This document shows positions 45,273 through 57,715 of a stretch of 64,000 bases of DNA, piece after piece; position 1 is the stretch's first letter, and every line of letters begins with the position of its first letter. Made by a program: the position numbers and the translations under genes. Location of the stretch: NCBI GenBank assembly GCA_022829145.1, contig CM040755.1, forward strand, positions 9,247,063 through 9,311,062, in the 5' to 3' direction. Source of the DNA: Albula goreensis (Eukaryota; Chordata; Actinopteri; Albuliformes; Albulidae). Under the pieces are notes generated by a model. The model was given only the letters and a program-made list of their open reading frames with translations. It was not told the DNA's origin and made no database searches.

Positions 45273-48200
45273 AGTATCAGCAATACCTGCCCTGTTAGTA
45301 CACTAACTATAAACCACTAGTGTTGAATGCCATTCAATAGTTATTACGTATTTGATGGAAATATTCATTAATTTTTTTTTTCTTGTTATGCAAAGGTAGC
45401 TGGTCTTGAGAGCAGTGCTCGGATTCAAGGGTTTGTTTAGGGAGCAAGCTGGTGCCTGACTGCGGAAAGACTCCAGCCTCTTAGGAGGGCGAGCGTGCCC
45501 CTTAATTATCTGTTCTCTCCAGACAAGCTCACTGAAAACCACATAGTTTATTATCTTTTGAAGAAAAACCACAAAGGGATTCTCACATTTCCCCCCATCA
45601 TCCTGGTAGGAAGAAACACTCCTTTGCACTGCTCTCTAGCCACCGCAAACCTTAAAAGGTCAATCCTATTCCACAATCACAAGTAAATGTCACTTTTTCT
45701 ACAGATACATGCCACAGAACAATGACATTTCAAGGATCAGAGGAAAAGGTTAAGATATTCCAATAAATGTATTCATACCAGCTACAATACTTTGTAGGCC
45801 AGAAAGCTGCCATTCTTCTTCAGTTTGAAGTTTTCTGCAGCTGGAAGGGGGAAAAATCCAGCACTTCCTCCTCAAATGCATAGCTCTGCCAACAGGAATA
45901 ATGCATGCAATTGTATTCATTTATTCATGTGGAACTGCTACATCAAAGTACCGGAATATTCAAAGATAAAACGGCTTCAATGAAATGAAGGGGAAAAAAA
46001 TGATGGCTGTAAATAGGTCGATCCAATAAAGATGGGACAAAGATCTGATTGAAAATAAAACATTTCAAAATAAAACAATCAAATCAATGAATTAAAGACA
46101 TATTGAGGATACAGATCCCCAGTGCTCTGGACTTGGGGAAAAAAAAAACAAACAAGCAAACCATTTTGCATCGTTTTTATTTTCTCGTTGAATTTCCTTA
46201 GAATAAAATGCTCTTCCTGTGGTGAGCTGATAAGAGGAAGCCTTTAGAAAGAAAAAAAAAAACACAGCGTTGCCAGTTCGGCTGTCCTCTTGAAGACAGG
46301 ATTTGTGCCAGTCCACTCAGGGACTCACAACAGGTTAAAGGCCGGGCACATCATTCCTTCATTACAACAGCTGGACAAAATTTATAGAATCTGCCCCCAC
46401 GTGAGATGGTTATTGGACAGTGGGGAAAGTGGATTACTTTACCCAGAAGGCCTCAGATGTGTATATGGAACTGCTCAGTACAAAACTCAAATACTGTCTG
46501 CTTGACACTGCTATATTCCCCTTGGCAGAATTACACGCCGTATTCTCAGGTTTTGTGGACTTACAACAAACATCATTACAAAATTATTGGGAAAATCTTC
46601 TTGGAAGAATTTTAGAGGGTTTGAAGGACAGAGTGAACACACTCACAAGCAGGTACACACATTATGCATTTATATAGGGCCTATTTGTAGTTCTGTTTCC
46701 AACTGGTGTTTGAGATTATATGCACAGTTTTACTTGATTTCTTTATGCATTATAACATTAAAAAAACGAATACAGCCATGACTTCATAAAAACACATCAT
46801 AAGGCTGATACGTCTGTATCAAAAGATTTTATATTTTCCATGCTTAATATACAACATGGTGCAACATCAAACTGAAAGATTACTTTCAGCCTATGTAATT
46901 AGTACACCAATGTGGCCCAACCGTTCAATGGAAAGACTCCCACTGAAAATACGCAACATCTGATAACACTCATGTTATGCATTGGGTATGAAGTTTTAAA
47001 TACGACTCCAGAGACAGGGGGAAAAATAAGGCGTATTTTCATAACACTGACATTCAGCATCACACATATCATCCTTTTCTCCTCCATTGAGGTAACAGTA
47101 CTTCAAATAAAAGTTCCTCACTTTGACATTTAAAAGCGAATGGAGCACAAAAATGCTTAACAAAAGCAGCATTCAGGCAGACTCCAACCTCTGTTCAAAT
47201 ACGTCAGTACTTTCAAATAAATTCTCTTCATATCAAAAACTATTTCACATGGGTAAAAAGGCAGAGAAATGTTGAATATGAATTGTATCTTTAAGGATGT
47301 AATTATACTCCTTTTACAATTGCTAAACCCTAATATTAGAGACAGACTATTTTCCACCAGCAGAATATAAATGTTTCTCTTTGACCTGCAATTTTCATCA
47401 TCAAATGAGGTACTTAAAAAGGTAAGATTTTCCTTATTTCACTCTGGCTATGCAAATCTAGAGAGGTGTTCATGGCACATAAAGGGTAAATTCACATATA
47501 TGGGGGTGTATAATTATGTTGTACCATTGATGTTGTGACAGTCAAAAGAACAGTGATGAAAGCAGTAGGACATGTTTTTCCTGCTATCAGCCTCACTTTA
47601 CCTTGTTTACCTACACTGCATTTTAAGGCATACTTGATGCATTCTGATCTCTTGCAGCCATACATCATAGCCTGTAGTCTGAAAATGGTGTTACACATCG
47701 TAATGATGCATGTTTTTGCACATATTGCTCATGTACTATAGCTTTCTGTTTACGACCATTTCTTTAAGTAAAATCAGAATGTATGTTTGGCTTGAGTAGC
47801 GATTAGAGGGTACTTGTGTGATGAACATACAAACATATTGCATGCTTGGCCTAAAAATGGTTTGCAAGGCACCTTGATTAGTTTGAGAAAACTAGGTAAA
47901 CCTACAGAAAGTATCTGGCTGGTAGCGCCAAGCCACTCTCTTTCATCAATGTAACAACCACCAATGTAACGATCTGTATGTTCAATTGAACAATTTTCAT
48001 TAAGGTTATTTCAATAGATGTTCAAATTCCAGGGAACCTATAGGTCTTACTTATTTGAATGCTCAAGTTATAAGCACATTAAGTGTCTTCAGATTTTTTC
48101 CAGCTTAAATGGACTAATTAATGCTTTCCATTTAGGTTTTCATAACTGCTCATCTAAGAAAGCGAAAAGAGGTGACAAGGTGCAAAAAGAAAAGGAGGTC

Positions 48201-50058
48201 AAATCTTACCTTTTAAAAATGCTTAGTTTAACAGTGTACCTGAGGGGTGGGAGAACGGGAGGGGGGTCAGCTGCGCTGGTTCATTGGGGGCTTTAAACTC
48301 CTAAATGTGCATTAATACCTTTCTAATGTGACCTCCAAAGTGGGAGGTCATACTAAAAAAAAATGTACTCTGCTGAGAACACATGCTTATCTCCACAGCA
48401 ACAAATAACTAGGTTTCATAAGAATCATGTTTTGTTTTAAAGGAGACTTCTTAAAATACAAAAGCACAAACATAAATCCGAGCAAGGTTCATTTCTAGGG
48501 AACAACAGGAAAGGGATGCAACATGCATAAATTTTTTTGCATAAAATGCCACATTAACTCTTGGCTCATGAGGAACTCAAATCCAGCAAAAAAAAGATTC
48601 ATAGTTACATTCAAATATCAATAAATCAAAAGATGCAAAAAAAAAGCAAGGAACACAAACTGAACAACAAGGATGAATGTCTTGACAGGAATTCAAAGCA
48701 AAGTTAAGCTAGTAAATCCAAATCACGCAAGGTCTTTTTGCAGCTAGGAATCAAGTAAGGCTACAAAAATATGGCCTTGGTCCGACTAGAACTTCTAGAA
48801 ATTTTACACAATCTAATATCCATTTCCCAAACTGAAATTTGATGTATTCATCTCCATGAACCGTTTGAAAGTCAATGAAAACCTAATCTCAGGGAATCCA
48901 ACACAGACAGTATGCCTTCAAGAAAAAACAGCCACATTTTTCATTCTCTCCACGGAACACCCTGCCCGCTTTCTCCAGAGCTGGCATGCAACAGGTGGAC
49001 TGTCTTATCCAACAAAGAGGCCAGACAAGATTGAGGGGGGAAACATGAAGGAAGAAGAACAACTTGTATTTTTCAACTGCCGACAAAAAAAGTGATGAAT
49101 CTGCGATTCTTTAAAAAAAAAACAGAGGAGCAATGGTGCAGATGTTCCATAGGGCCTCACCTGTGGTGAAACTCAAACCTCAGAAGAAGAAAGCCCGCAC
49201 AGATTAAATTATCTGTGCGTACTATCTTTCTGTACTTCCAAAAAGGTCTTTTTTATACCTTTATGAAATACATCACATTCCTTCTTGCCGTGACAGCTCC
49301 AACTTTGGGCTGCGTCAACTTTATCAGTACAGCTGCATTCTTAAACAGCGAAAGACAAAGGAAAAAAAAGGGAAAGAAAGAGATGCTGGGAATAAATCAT
49401 TGTTCTCTCAGGGCATTCATATCTGGCGAGATGGAACGTGACAGGAATCGCAAAGACCGCTATTGCTGAAAACAAGACTTGCAGCTAAGTGAAGGGAAGA
49501 AATTTAACACATGTCGAACGCCAGACACTCAAACTTTCTTGACAAAGAAACCGCTTCAAAAAGTTACTGGAATGTGGGAGTCTCAATGTCATTTGTATAT
49601 TGTTTAGTATAGACATATATGCTTTGTTTGGAAGATACTGGGCCACTGCCTATTGTGGCCATCGAGGCGATCATCCAAGCAATCAATCAGATTTCCTTCA
49701 TGAAGCTGTGAGGTGTCTGTTGCTCAGTAACAGAGCAGCATCCAGAGCCGTGGGTGTACGATTGGAGGAACCTCAAGTGGTGACCTCACTCTCTCATGCC
49801 CCTAGACGGTGATGACTGGGCTGGACATCAGTCGGGGAAGATGATTCAGATTGCTGGGAGAGGTACTTTGTGGGGGTGAGGGTGGAAGCTACCGCCTGGA
49901 AGTCCAACTGCACCATCCCTGAGGAGGTTCACAGGGCAGGTTTGTTCTACACTGATAACCGAGCCAAAATAATTCTCTGAAGGTGACGAGTCTCGTCATC
50001 TGCAAGGAGCTCCAGGGGAAGAGAGAAAATTCAAAAATCAAAATATAAAGTACTGGGA

Positions 50059-50340
50059 GTGCATGTGCATGTGCATGTGCATGCACACACACACACGCAC
50101 ACAACACACACAAATACACATACACACATTACATTACAGGCATCTTGCAGACACTCCAGAGCTACTGCTACAGCCAGAGTACACACAACGCACATGTGCA
50201 CACAACTACATAGCACACATACACAGCATGAGAAAAAAATAAAACACACACACAGCAGCTCAGCACATACACGCAAAAACACACACACAAAGCACAATAT
50301 AAGAACAAAGAAACACACGCGCACACACATACGCACATTG
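50059..50340. repeat. Complex CA-rich repeat region
   Basis: It starts with tandem GTGCAT/TGCATG units (50059-50084), then broken CACACA blocks through to about 50340. Within it, 50127-50158 (ACATTACATTACAGGCATCT...) resembles the ACATTACAGGCATTTAGCAGAC tail found in many fish repeats, so a transposable-element remnant may be embedded. The long open frames on both strands here are by-products of the repeat. Confidence 0.75.
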
Positions 50341-53300
50341 AAATGCACCGTCACACTTGCATACGAGCCCAAGCTCAGCCATCTGCAAGCCAGATTTAAT
50401 AAGAATGGGCTGTGAATCACAATTGAATTTGCTGCACTCTAATTATAACAATCTACACTTGACCGCAGTCAGTCAACCGTGATTACTTTCAGTACCTGCT
50501 GTAGGTATGTGCTCAATCAATTCCCCACTATGTGCTTTTGTGTAATATGCACATTGTGGACTTTCATTTGAAATGTACACTGCAGTTGAATGCAATTTAA
50601 ATGTCACAACCTATTAGTGACATTTAAGGACAGAAACAAAATGCTATCTGCACTCCTGTTATTCCTCTCAGGGAATGTCTCAAACCAAATAGGATCCTTT
50701 TTTTTCGAAAGGCTGTGTTCATAACATCCATCTCTTTTTTCTGTTCCAGAGAAAGAAAAAAAACTTTGGAAATTAGTTTAAGAAATAACAACTAGGCCAA
50801 CTTTTTTTTTTTTTTTTTTTCTCTGCAGGTGTGAGGTCCCATTGCATATTGATTAAAAGCCACACATACAAATATGGAAAAAAAAATATTTAGGGCAAAT
50901 GTTTTTCCAAACTTTTTTCCTGTTTTTCTTAAATAACCTCAAGTTTTGTATCATTCCAATTATAGTTTTTCAAATCTATGTAACATCTAATCATACATAT
51001 GGAACAGAAGCCCACAGCCTGTTAGCAAGCAGGCAGCATCTCTCCCTACAGGCTAAATATGGACAAACAGCACAGCCTTGAAATCATACATTTATATCAA
51101 CTATACACAGAAGGCGATCAATGCACGCTGTTAGTGAATACAGTCAATATGTGTGAAAATAGCTTCTTCAATGCTGCCCTGTTCTGTAAACAAAAGCACT
51201 TTGACAAACACATGGACTTAAAGCCATAACTGATTCTGAAAGCATGCTAAAGCACCTTCATAACATATTATTTGTCCTTTAATATGGGTAGCAAAATGAC
51301 ACAAGGTGAGTAGAAGATGACTGCTTCATTTTCAGAATCACTACTAAAAACTGAGACCAAATGGGCTGTGGCATTCTTTTTGCTGCAGTTCTATAATACG
51401 GAGGAATTACTGAGAAAGTGTGGGGTGGCTGCCTGCCCATACCAGTTCCCAAAACTTCAGGAACACCATTGGTACACTGCCTCTGTCGAGCTCAGACAAA
51501 GAAAAGCACTTTCACCTGTGTATCTGAGAGTGACCGATCTGTTAATAAGTTATAACGTCACAATGTATTTTTGTATCATCCAAAGAGGTTCTGCAGACAT
51601 CTCTGTTAATATGTACTAAAATAGCTCAGTTTATCTGAGCAAACATCTATATTATGGAGCAGGTGAAGCTGACGGGACAGAAATATTCTGTGGTTTTCCA
51701 GAGAGGACAACCTGAACGCAATTAGCCATTAAAGCACACCATACACATTCCACCCACTCCACTGCAGGAGCTTTAGCCTGCACACCTGAGTGTTGCCTTG
51801 GGAGTGTTAAGATGGGAGTTTAAGCATACTGCACCCTGAAATAAATGGAATCAATACATCGGGAGCCGCGACTAAGGAACAACCACACTGAGAGTGAGCC
51901 GACATAGCCACAGTTTGGTCACATTCATTACTGGTAAAGTGCAAACCATTTATCCAACACAACGCCTCATGGATATTTGCTTTTCCCTTTCCAGGAAAAT
52001 TTGTTCTCCTCTGGGAAATGCATGCATCGCGGCAGCGCAAAGCTAATTCAACAGCAGCAGGACGAAAAACAATGCAATCCCTTCAAATGAAAACGGGAGA
52101 TGGTTTGCGGTAAACCTAACAGCTTATAATAATAATTTCAATTGTTTCTATTTATCACTCCAGGCAATTCCCTTTTTTTTCCCTGTTTGCATTGTTCTTC
52201 AGCAGAGCGGGACCTCTTGTGCTTGCACAGTGCACCGCAGTATATAAAGACGAAAAGTACGAATGAAAGGATGCAAGAATAGCCTTTGTTACATCATCCG
52301 AGAGAAGGTGACATCTAAAGGGGTACACCTTTTCAGACCCTGACATGGGTGCTGTGGCAGAAGGCAGTCTATTTTAAGGGTATTATGCTTGGTAGATATT
52401 TATCATATTGATAACTGAGTCAAGAGTTTCCCCAAACGCATTTTAATCATCGGCGGTTGGGAGCTCCTGTCGACATTCTGGGTCCTTCCCCTTTCTCCTG
52501 AGGCATGAAGCCTAAAAAAACAGGGATTTCAAGTGGCCTACCATGCTATTGAAGGGAGAATTAATATACGAGAGCTCAGGTCCTTCTAACAGAAGAGGCA
52601 CAGAGCTAAGACTAAAAGGGTACTGTACAATGGCCCTGCCTTAAACTGCTTTGACAGACGAGAATCATAAAATAAAGCTACAAATTCTTCAGCCACCGCA
52701 AGCCATTTAAGACATGACATTTGGGAGACTCTACGCTTGTCTGATTAACAGGTACAGTGTGAGGCCTAAAAGATCGTTTATCAAGGACACCCTCTCAGGT
52801 ACAACGGTGGTCACTCTTCCTCTGAAGCATGTCTATTCCTCATTGATTCCATCCCTCCCCCCTGCAGAATCCATCTCTCCACCGACAGCTGGCTCTGGCT
52901 CCGTCCTTCCTGATGATGCTGCACAATGTCCAAGCCAGGCAGGAAGCCGGTGATCCTGCCGGCTTCGGCGTCCATATGAGACACCAGCAGCTCATCTGTT
53001 CCGCATTGTTTCTCCCCTCTTCAATCCCAGCCCCTCCTCCGCTTTGTTTCCTACTGTATTCAGGCTCTACTGTTTTTAATTATTTGGAGACCTTCATAGC
53101 CTCCAATATGCGCATGTCAATTTTGCAGACCCTCAGACTGCAGATGAGGCCTAGAAACGGTATTTACCGACCTGTTGAGGATAATGATTTTTGATAATCT
53201 CAAATACAGAGCTCTTTAGTAAATTGCTAGAGTGAAATCAGGAACACGACAGCCATGCATGTGCCCGATGTGGAATTACCATTTATTTACAGGATAGCGT

Positions 53301-53434
53301 ACTATGCTACCATCAGGAAAACCTACTGATAAAGGTACGGTCTGAAAAGGGGATATAAAAAAATCTTGTCGGTCAACCAGAAATCCATCTTGTCCTTTCT
53401 GGAGATGATGTGTGTTGAGAAAAGGAAAAAAAAA

Positions 53435-53546
53435 GGAATTGAAAAAGAAAAAAAAACAAAGAAGGGAAGATAACAAGGAAAATATTTATATTTATCATTG
53501 TCTTGTGTCTTTTACAGTCACCCTATTTTTTCTTCTTCTTCAATTC
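53435..53546. repeat. Imperfect purine/pyrimidine fold-back
   Basis: The purine arm GGAATTGAAAAAGAAAAAAA (53435-53454) is mirrored by the pyrimidine arm TTTTTTCTTCTTCTTCAATTC split across 53526-53546, with about 70 bases between. The stem is partly low-complexity, so it may be coincidental. Confidence 0.5.
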
Positions 53547-55148
53547 TTTTTTCGGTTTCATTTCCTTGTTCTTGTTCTGCTCTGTTTGACAGCTAAGCCA
53601 CCAAAAAAGTAAAAGTGAAAGAAAAAAATTGAAATACATTGTCCTTTTTCTACTTTCCATTTTCATTTTCTGCTTTTCATGTTTGACAATGACAATGACA
53701 TCAGTCACAGATATTCTGAGGACCTTCAGAAAATGTATACACATACTGCCTCAAAAATCTGCCAGTATTGTCAATTTTTGTCTTTAAGACATATGAAAAA
53801 GAGCAGAGACAGTAATCCATTCAGTCTGCCCAAACTGGTGGCCCAGAGATTATAACCATTAACTGTGTAAACACAACAAAGTGGTAGTGGAAGAGTTAGC
53901 CTGAAGGGTTACTGCATGAGCAGGCTCTATCTGGGTTATTAGGGGGTTATTAAAAATAGGATTATTAACAAATCCAAGCATTAGCTTTGAAATGACTCTG
54001 TGCCTCTGTGTCACCTCGGAACCGAAGTACTCCATGAATCGGTGTGACGGTAAACCCGAGCGAAGTCCAGACTAATGGGGAGACTGGCAGGTGTGTTCAT
54101 TATCGGGTAGGAAGGGGGAGGGGATTAGCGGCTTGTAGAGGCAACAAATCCGTGAGATTAGTGAAGAGGGCGGACTGCAGGAAGGTTCACACAGAGTGCT
54201 GCTCCGTGGCACTGGTGTAGCCCGAGGATCTTAGGACTCCTGCTGGCCCCTGCGTTCTCATGACAAAACCAAAGCCGTTCATTAAAACGGATGGCTGGAA
54301 TACAGAGCAGTGATGAGGACAGGAACCTTTAATTCCTCGCCCTGGAAATGAATTATGGCATGCGGTATTAACTGCGGAGACAAATAGAAAATAAATACTT
54401 AAATTAACCTGGTACAATCTGACTGAGATTGAATAGTGTGCTTAAGTATGCACGACTTCTACCAGTAAAGCAGTGAAAACAATGCCAGTGGAATTATTTG
54501 CATTGCTGCCTATTTACATAATGGACATCATAATGGACATCTACATAATTCAGGCCACCATGACATAACAGGGATTAAAAATTAATTCTAGTGGAATAAA
54601 GAACTGCCAGGTTTTGCTGGCTTCTTTGTGAGACTTTGTGAGACTTCTTCTTTCTTCCTTGGTGTCGAGGTTCTTGAGAGAGGAGTTGTATTCAATCAAG
54701 CCCAGCTACCATCAGTGACAGCCGGAAAATCCAATCCCAGGGAAGCAGTCTCGTGGATGAAACCAAATCTGTGGTGGCTAGTGCTTGATACAAACAGAGT
54801 CCAATTATTAGCCTAGCTACTGAAGAAACTTTTCCCTCCATTCACAATGATATATGATTATTGTATGCAAGACTCTTAACTAGCTTTGCAATCCTGCTTT
54901 TCAAGGCTATCTTTTAAAACTGCATATTCATAATGCTGTATAGCAGTCTCAGAGGACAGCACTGGAGAGCAATGAACTTGAGCACATTAAATAAATCAAA
55001 CAAAGGAAGGTATTCATTTTTATGTTTCGTTTTACAAGGATGATTAATGCAATTAAAGATTAATTCACTTATAAAATTAACATGCAAATGCATGCACGAA
55101 TCAACAACATACAACACAGGTTCTTATTTTGCAACAGCAACAAAAAAG

Positions 55149-55530
55149 GAACGCTGTAAACCTTGCTTTGTGCTCCAAATACTGTCAGGAGACGTTATTA
55201 AAACAGTTTAAAGACGCGTAGCAACAAGCAGCTAATGAAAGAAACTAGTGAAAAACCTCAGTCCTTACTGATGAGCGCATGGTATTAGCCATTTTAAAAG
55301 ACACTGCAGTTGGGGAGGCTGTAGCATTAAAGTCTCTAGAGAAGACAGGAACCATTTCAGATCGCAAAGTTTAAACTAGGCCTGTTGTTCTCAAAATATC
55401 TCAGACACATTTTTGTTTCTCCTTAATCTGGGGACACTTTGCCGTGTGCTTATATTCATGGTATCTATCAAAAATCGTTTGAGAAGCAGTCATACGTTAC
55501 TTAAATAATTTCACAGCTACATACAGAGAC
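55149..55530 (+). repeat. Diverged direct repeat, copy 1
   Basis: This segment matches 57314-57715 in the same orientation through a colinear series of blocks: TGTAAACCTTG, TGTCAGGAGA-GTTATT, AACCTCAGT, TTGGGGAGGC, GGAACCATTTCAG, TGTTGTTCTCAAAATATCTC, TTCATGGTA, GAGAAGCAGT, CAGAGAC. No open frame is shared and there are no terminal repeats, which argues against a simple DNA transposon. Confidence 0.8.
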
Positions 55531-57313
55531 ATGAATATGAGGAGCAGTGAAAGCAAGCAGGCCTTAACATCAGTTCTGGTTTTGCAAAAAATAAAGAAAA
55601 AAAATTAAAAAAGAAGAAAGAATTCCTGAACAAAAAATCTACATTATATTCCATTTCTACATAAATGGTTGTGCTTACAAATGTATGACAATTATTACTA
55701 TTATCATTCGTATCGGTATTGCTGGCACTCGTACTATTATTAGCAGTTATGATAGTAGTATAAAAATATATGAAATGGATGCTAGCTGAGATGTCTTATC
55801 TGGTACACAAAATGACAGAAGTCTAGGACCTGAATGGCGAACAGTAACAGGTATTCCAATGTGCCCCACCGCGAATGTATTCTGTTTAACCAATAAACAA
55901 GTGGCTCCTTTACCTCTCCCTTCTCCACTACAACAAAAGACCTCTGAGCCCCTGGCAAAGACAATTAAAAGAGCAAAGACAAAAATAGCCTCATTTAATC
56001 CCTTTATCTCAGATCAGAATTCTACAAGCAATGGCAGACAAAAGCAGGGTCTCTAGAAAAACAATCCTTCCAATAATCTGGGTTCCTACAGCCCATAACT
56101 AAGGGTAGGCAGACGCAGAAACGTATTCCCGTAATCGCCTGTTTTACCAGCTTAACCACCCAAAGAAGAACGAGGCAGGCCAACTTGGACAGGGTCCACA
56201 GGTAGACAAATAGCCTATTTACTGGAGCTGCTGCCTAGCTCGCCTATCCTCTATCCATCATCGATCAATAGCATGTGGACAGCGCATGGAAGGGAAGCAG
56301 CTTTTCAATAAATCAGCCCCATCATCTTAATTAATGAATCCATCCCTGGCCCTCAATCTAATTATGTCACTATCCTTAAAGTCTACAAAAGTAATTATAA
56401 TGCAGTCTACAAAAGTGTTGGTACTGCGACCTACTTCAGTCTGTGGATTGACAGTGCGGATGGGGGAAAAAAAAAACGCAGAAGAAGTGTGACAAGGTCC
56501 ATTTCACTTTATATTGAAGAGTTGAATTAAGACTCCTGTTTGTGAGGGAGGTGTTTCATTTTGAACTTGAAGGAAGCTGCAATAAAAGCTGCCACTGGTC
56601 ATTTCCACAGTAGAAGAGAATGCCCGATCTCCAAGGTACCATGGCAGTCAGCTCCCTGCTGATGTCCCCTCTCTATTTTTATTCCCCGATACATGCTGTA
56701 CAGCAGCCGCTTGGAGCACAACACGATTTTAAAAGCTACAACAAAGAACCTACGGAGAGCCAAAGGAGCCCAAATGAATTACGGCGATGTCTCATGTTGT
56801 TAGCAACCTTTGTAAATGTTCCAAGCAGATATCCCACACTACCACTCATGTCACTTTTAAGAATCACTGATGTAGGCTTTCTGTTGTTTTTCCCCAGTGG
56901 CTGCTTTGCAGCATAAATCAGGGTTTTTGGGAGTTTTCAGCTTTTCCATATACATCCATGAAGGAACACCAGTCTGAAATCTACTTCACCAGAGGCCCAC
57001 TCTTGTAGTCTCTTTGGTTGATCAAGCACCACTGTGGAACTGTCCCTAATGGACCTTGAAAATCATCAAAATAGCATGATAATAATAAGACACATCGCAA
57101 AGGATCATGAGGCTGCTTCTGTTCATATGTGTTCTGAATTCCATCCATTCTGAAGCTACTCTGGACTTTTGTATCACTTCTTCTGCTATCTGCCGATCTG
57201 ACACAGTCACTCATGACAACGGTATTTCAGCTGGAGTACAGAATTCTGGACCTTCAATCACCAGAAAGTGGGTCACTTTCTAAAACACATTACAATAACA
57301 AACAGGAAAGAAA
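55531..57313. other. Spacer between the two direct repeats
   Basis: No gene recognised. It contains an ATT/ACT-rich stretch at 55686-55765 and unique sequence afterward. Confidence 0.45.
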
Positions 57314-57715
57314 GAACCACTGTAAACCTTGTTTTGTACTCCAGATAATGTCAGGAGATGTTATTGAAACACTTTAAAGGACTATAAACCCATGCAGTTA
57401 ATGAAAGTCTGGGAAATACTGTGAGAACCTCAGTGCTGAGTGATGGACACATGATATTAGCAGTCACGAAAGACGCTGTAATTGGGGAGGCAATTACAAT
57501 TTGACTATTTGAAGTGATTTTGCAAAAATGGGAACCATTTCAGGTTGCAAACTTAAAACTAGTTTTGTTGTTCTCAAAATATCTCATGTACATTTTGATT
57601 TGGAGGCTTCTTTATCTGGGAACATTTTTTGTGTTTTATTCATGGTAACAATCAAAAGTTATTCGAGAAGCAGTAATAAGTTACTTAAAGTAGTTGGGGG
57701 CAATGTGCAGAGACA
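57314..57715 (+). repeat. Diverged direct repeat, copy 2
   Basis: Same-orientation partner of 55149-55530, with the matching blocks in the same order and small insertions. By eye well over half the positions agree, though no identity was computed. The similarity fades at both ends, consistent with an old segmental duplication or two copies of an unnamed repeat family. Confidence 0.8.

Larger units (their letters stand above)
38284..55148. other. Large gene-poor stretch, no coding exon recognised
   Basis: About 17 kb without a supported exon. It holds simple repeats (listed separately), a TA tract at about 41392-41418, and stretches such as 41800-42260 and 52690-53200 that look unique and enhancer-like. 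An acceptor-like T19-CTCTGCAG ends at 50828 but no coding frame follows it. Open frames at 39281-39626, 43265-43501 and 48889-49086 look like chance. Confidence 0.4.

Noticed and set aside
50031-50420. Long overlapping open frames on both strands
   Set aside because: Produced by the CA/TG-rich repeat; the peptides are His-Thr or Cys-Val repeats.
50802-50828. T19-CTCTGCAG acceptor-like sequence
   Set aside because: The following sequence hits a stop at once in the plausible frame and resembles no exon.
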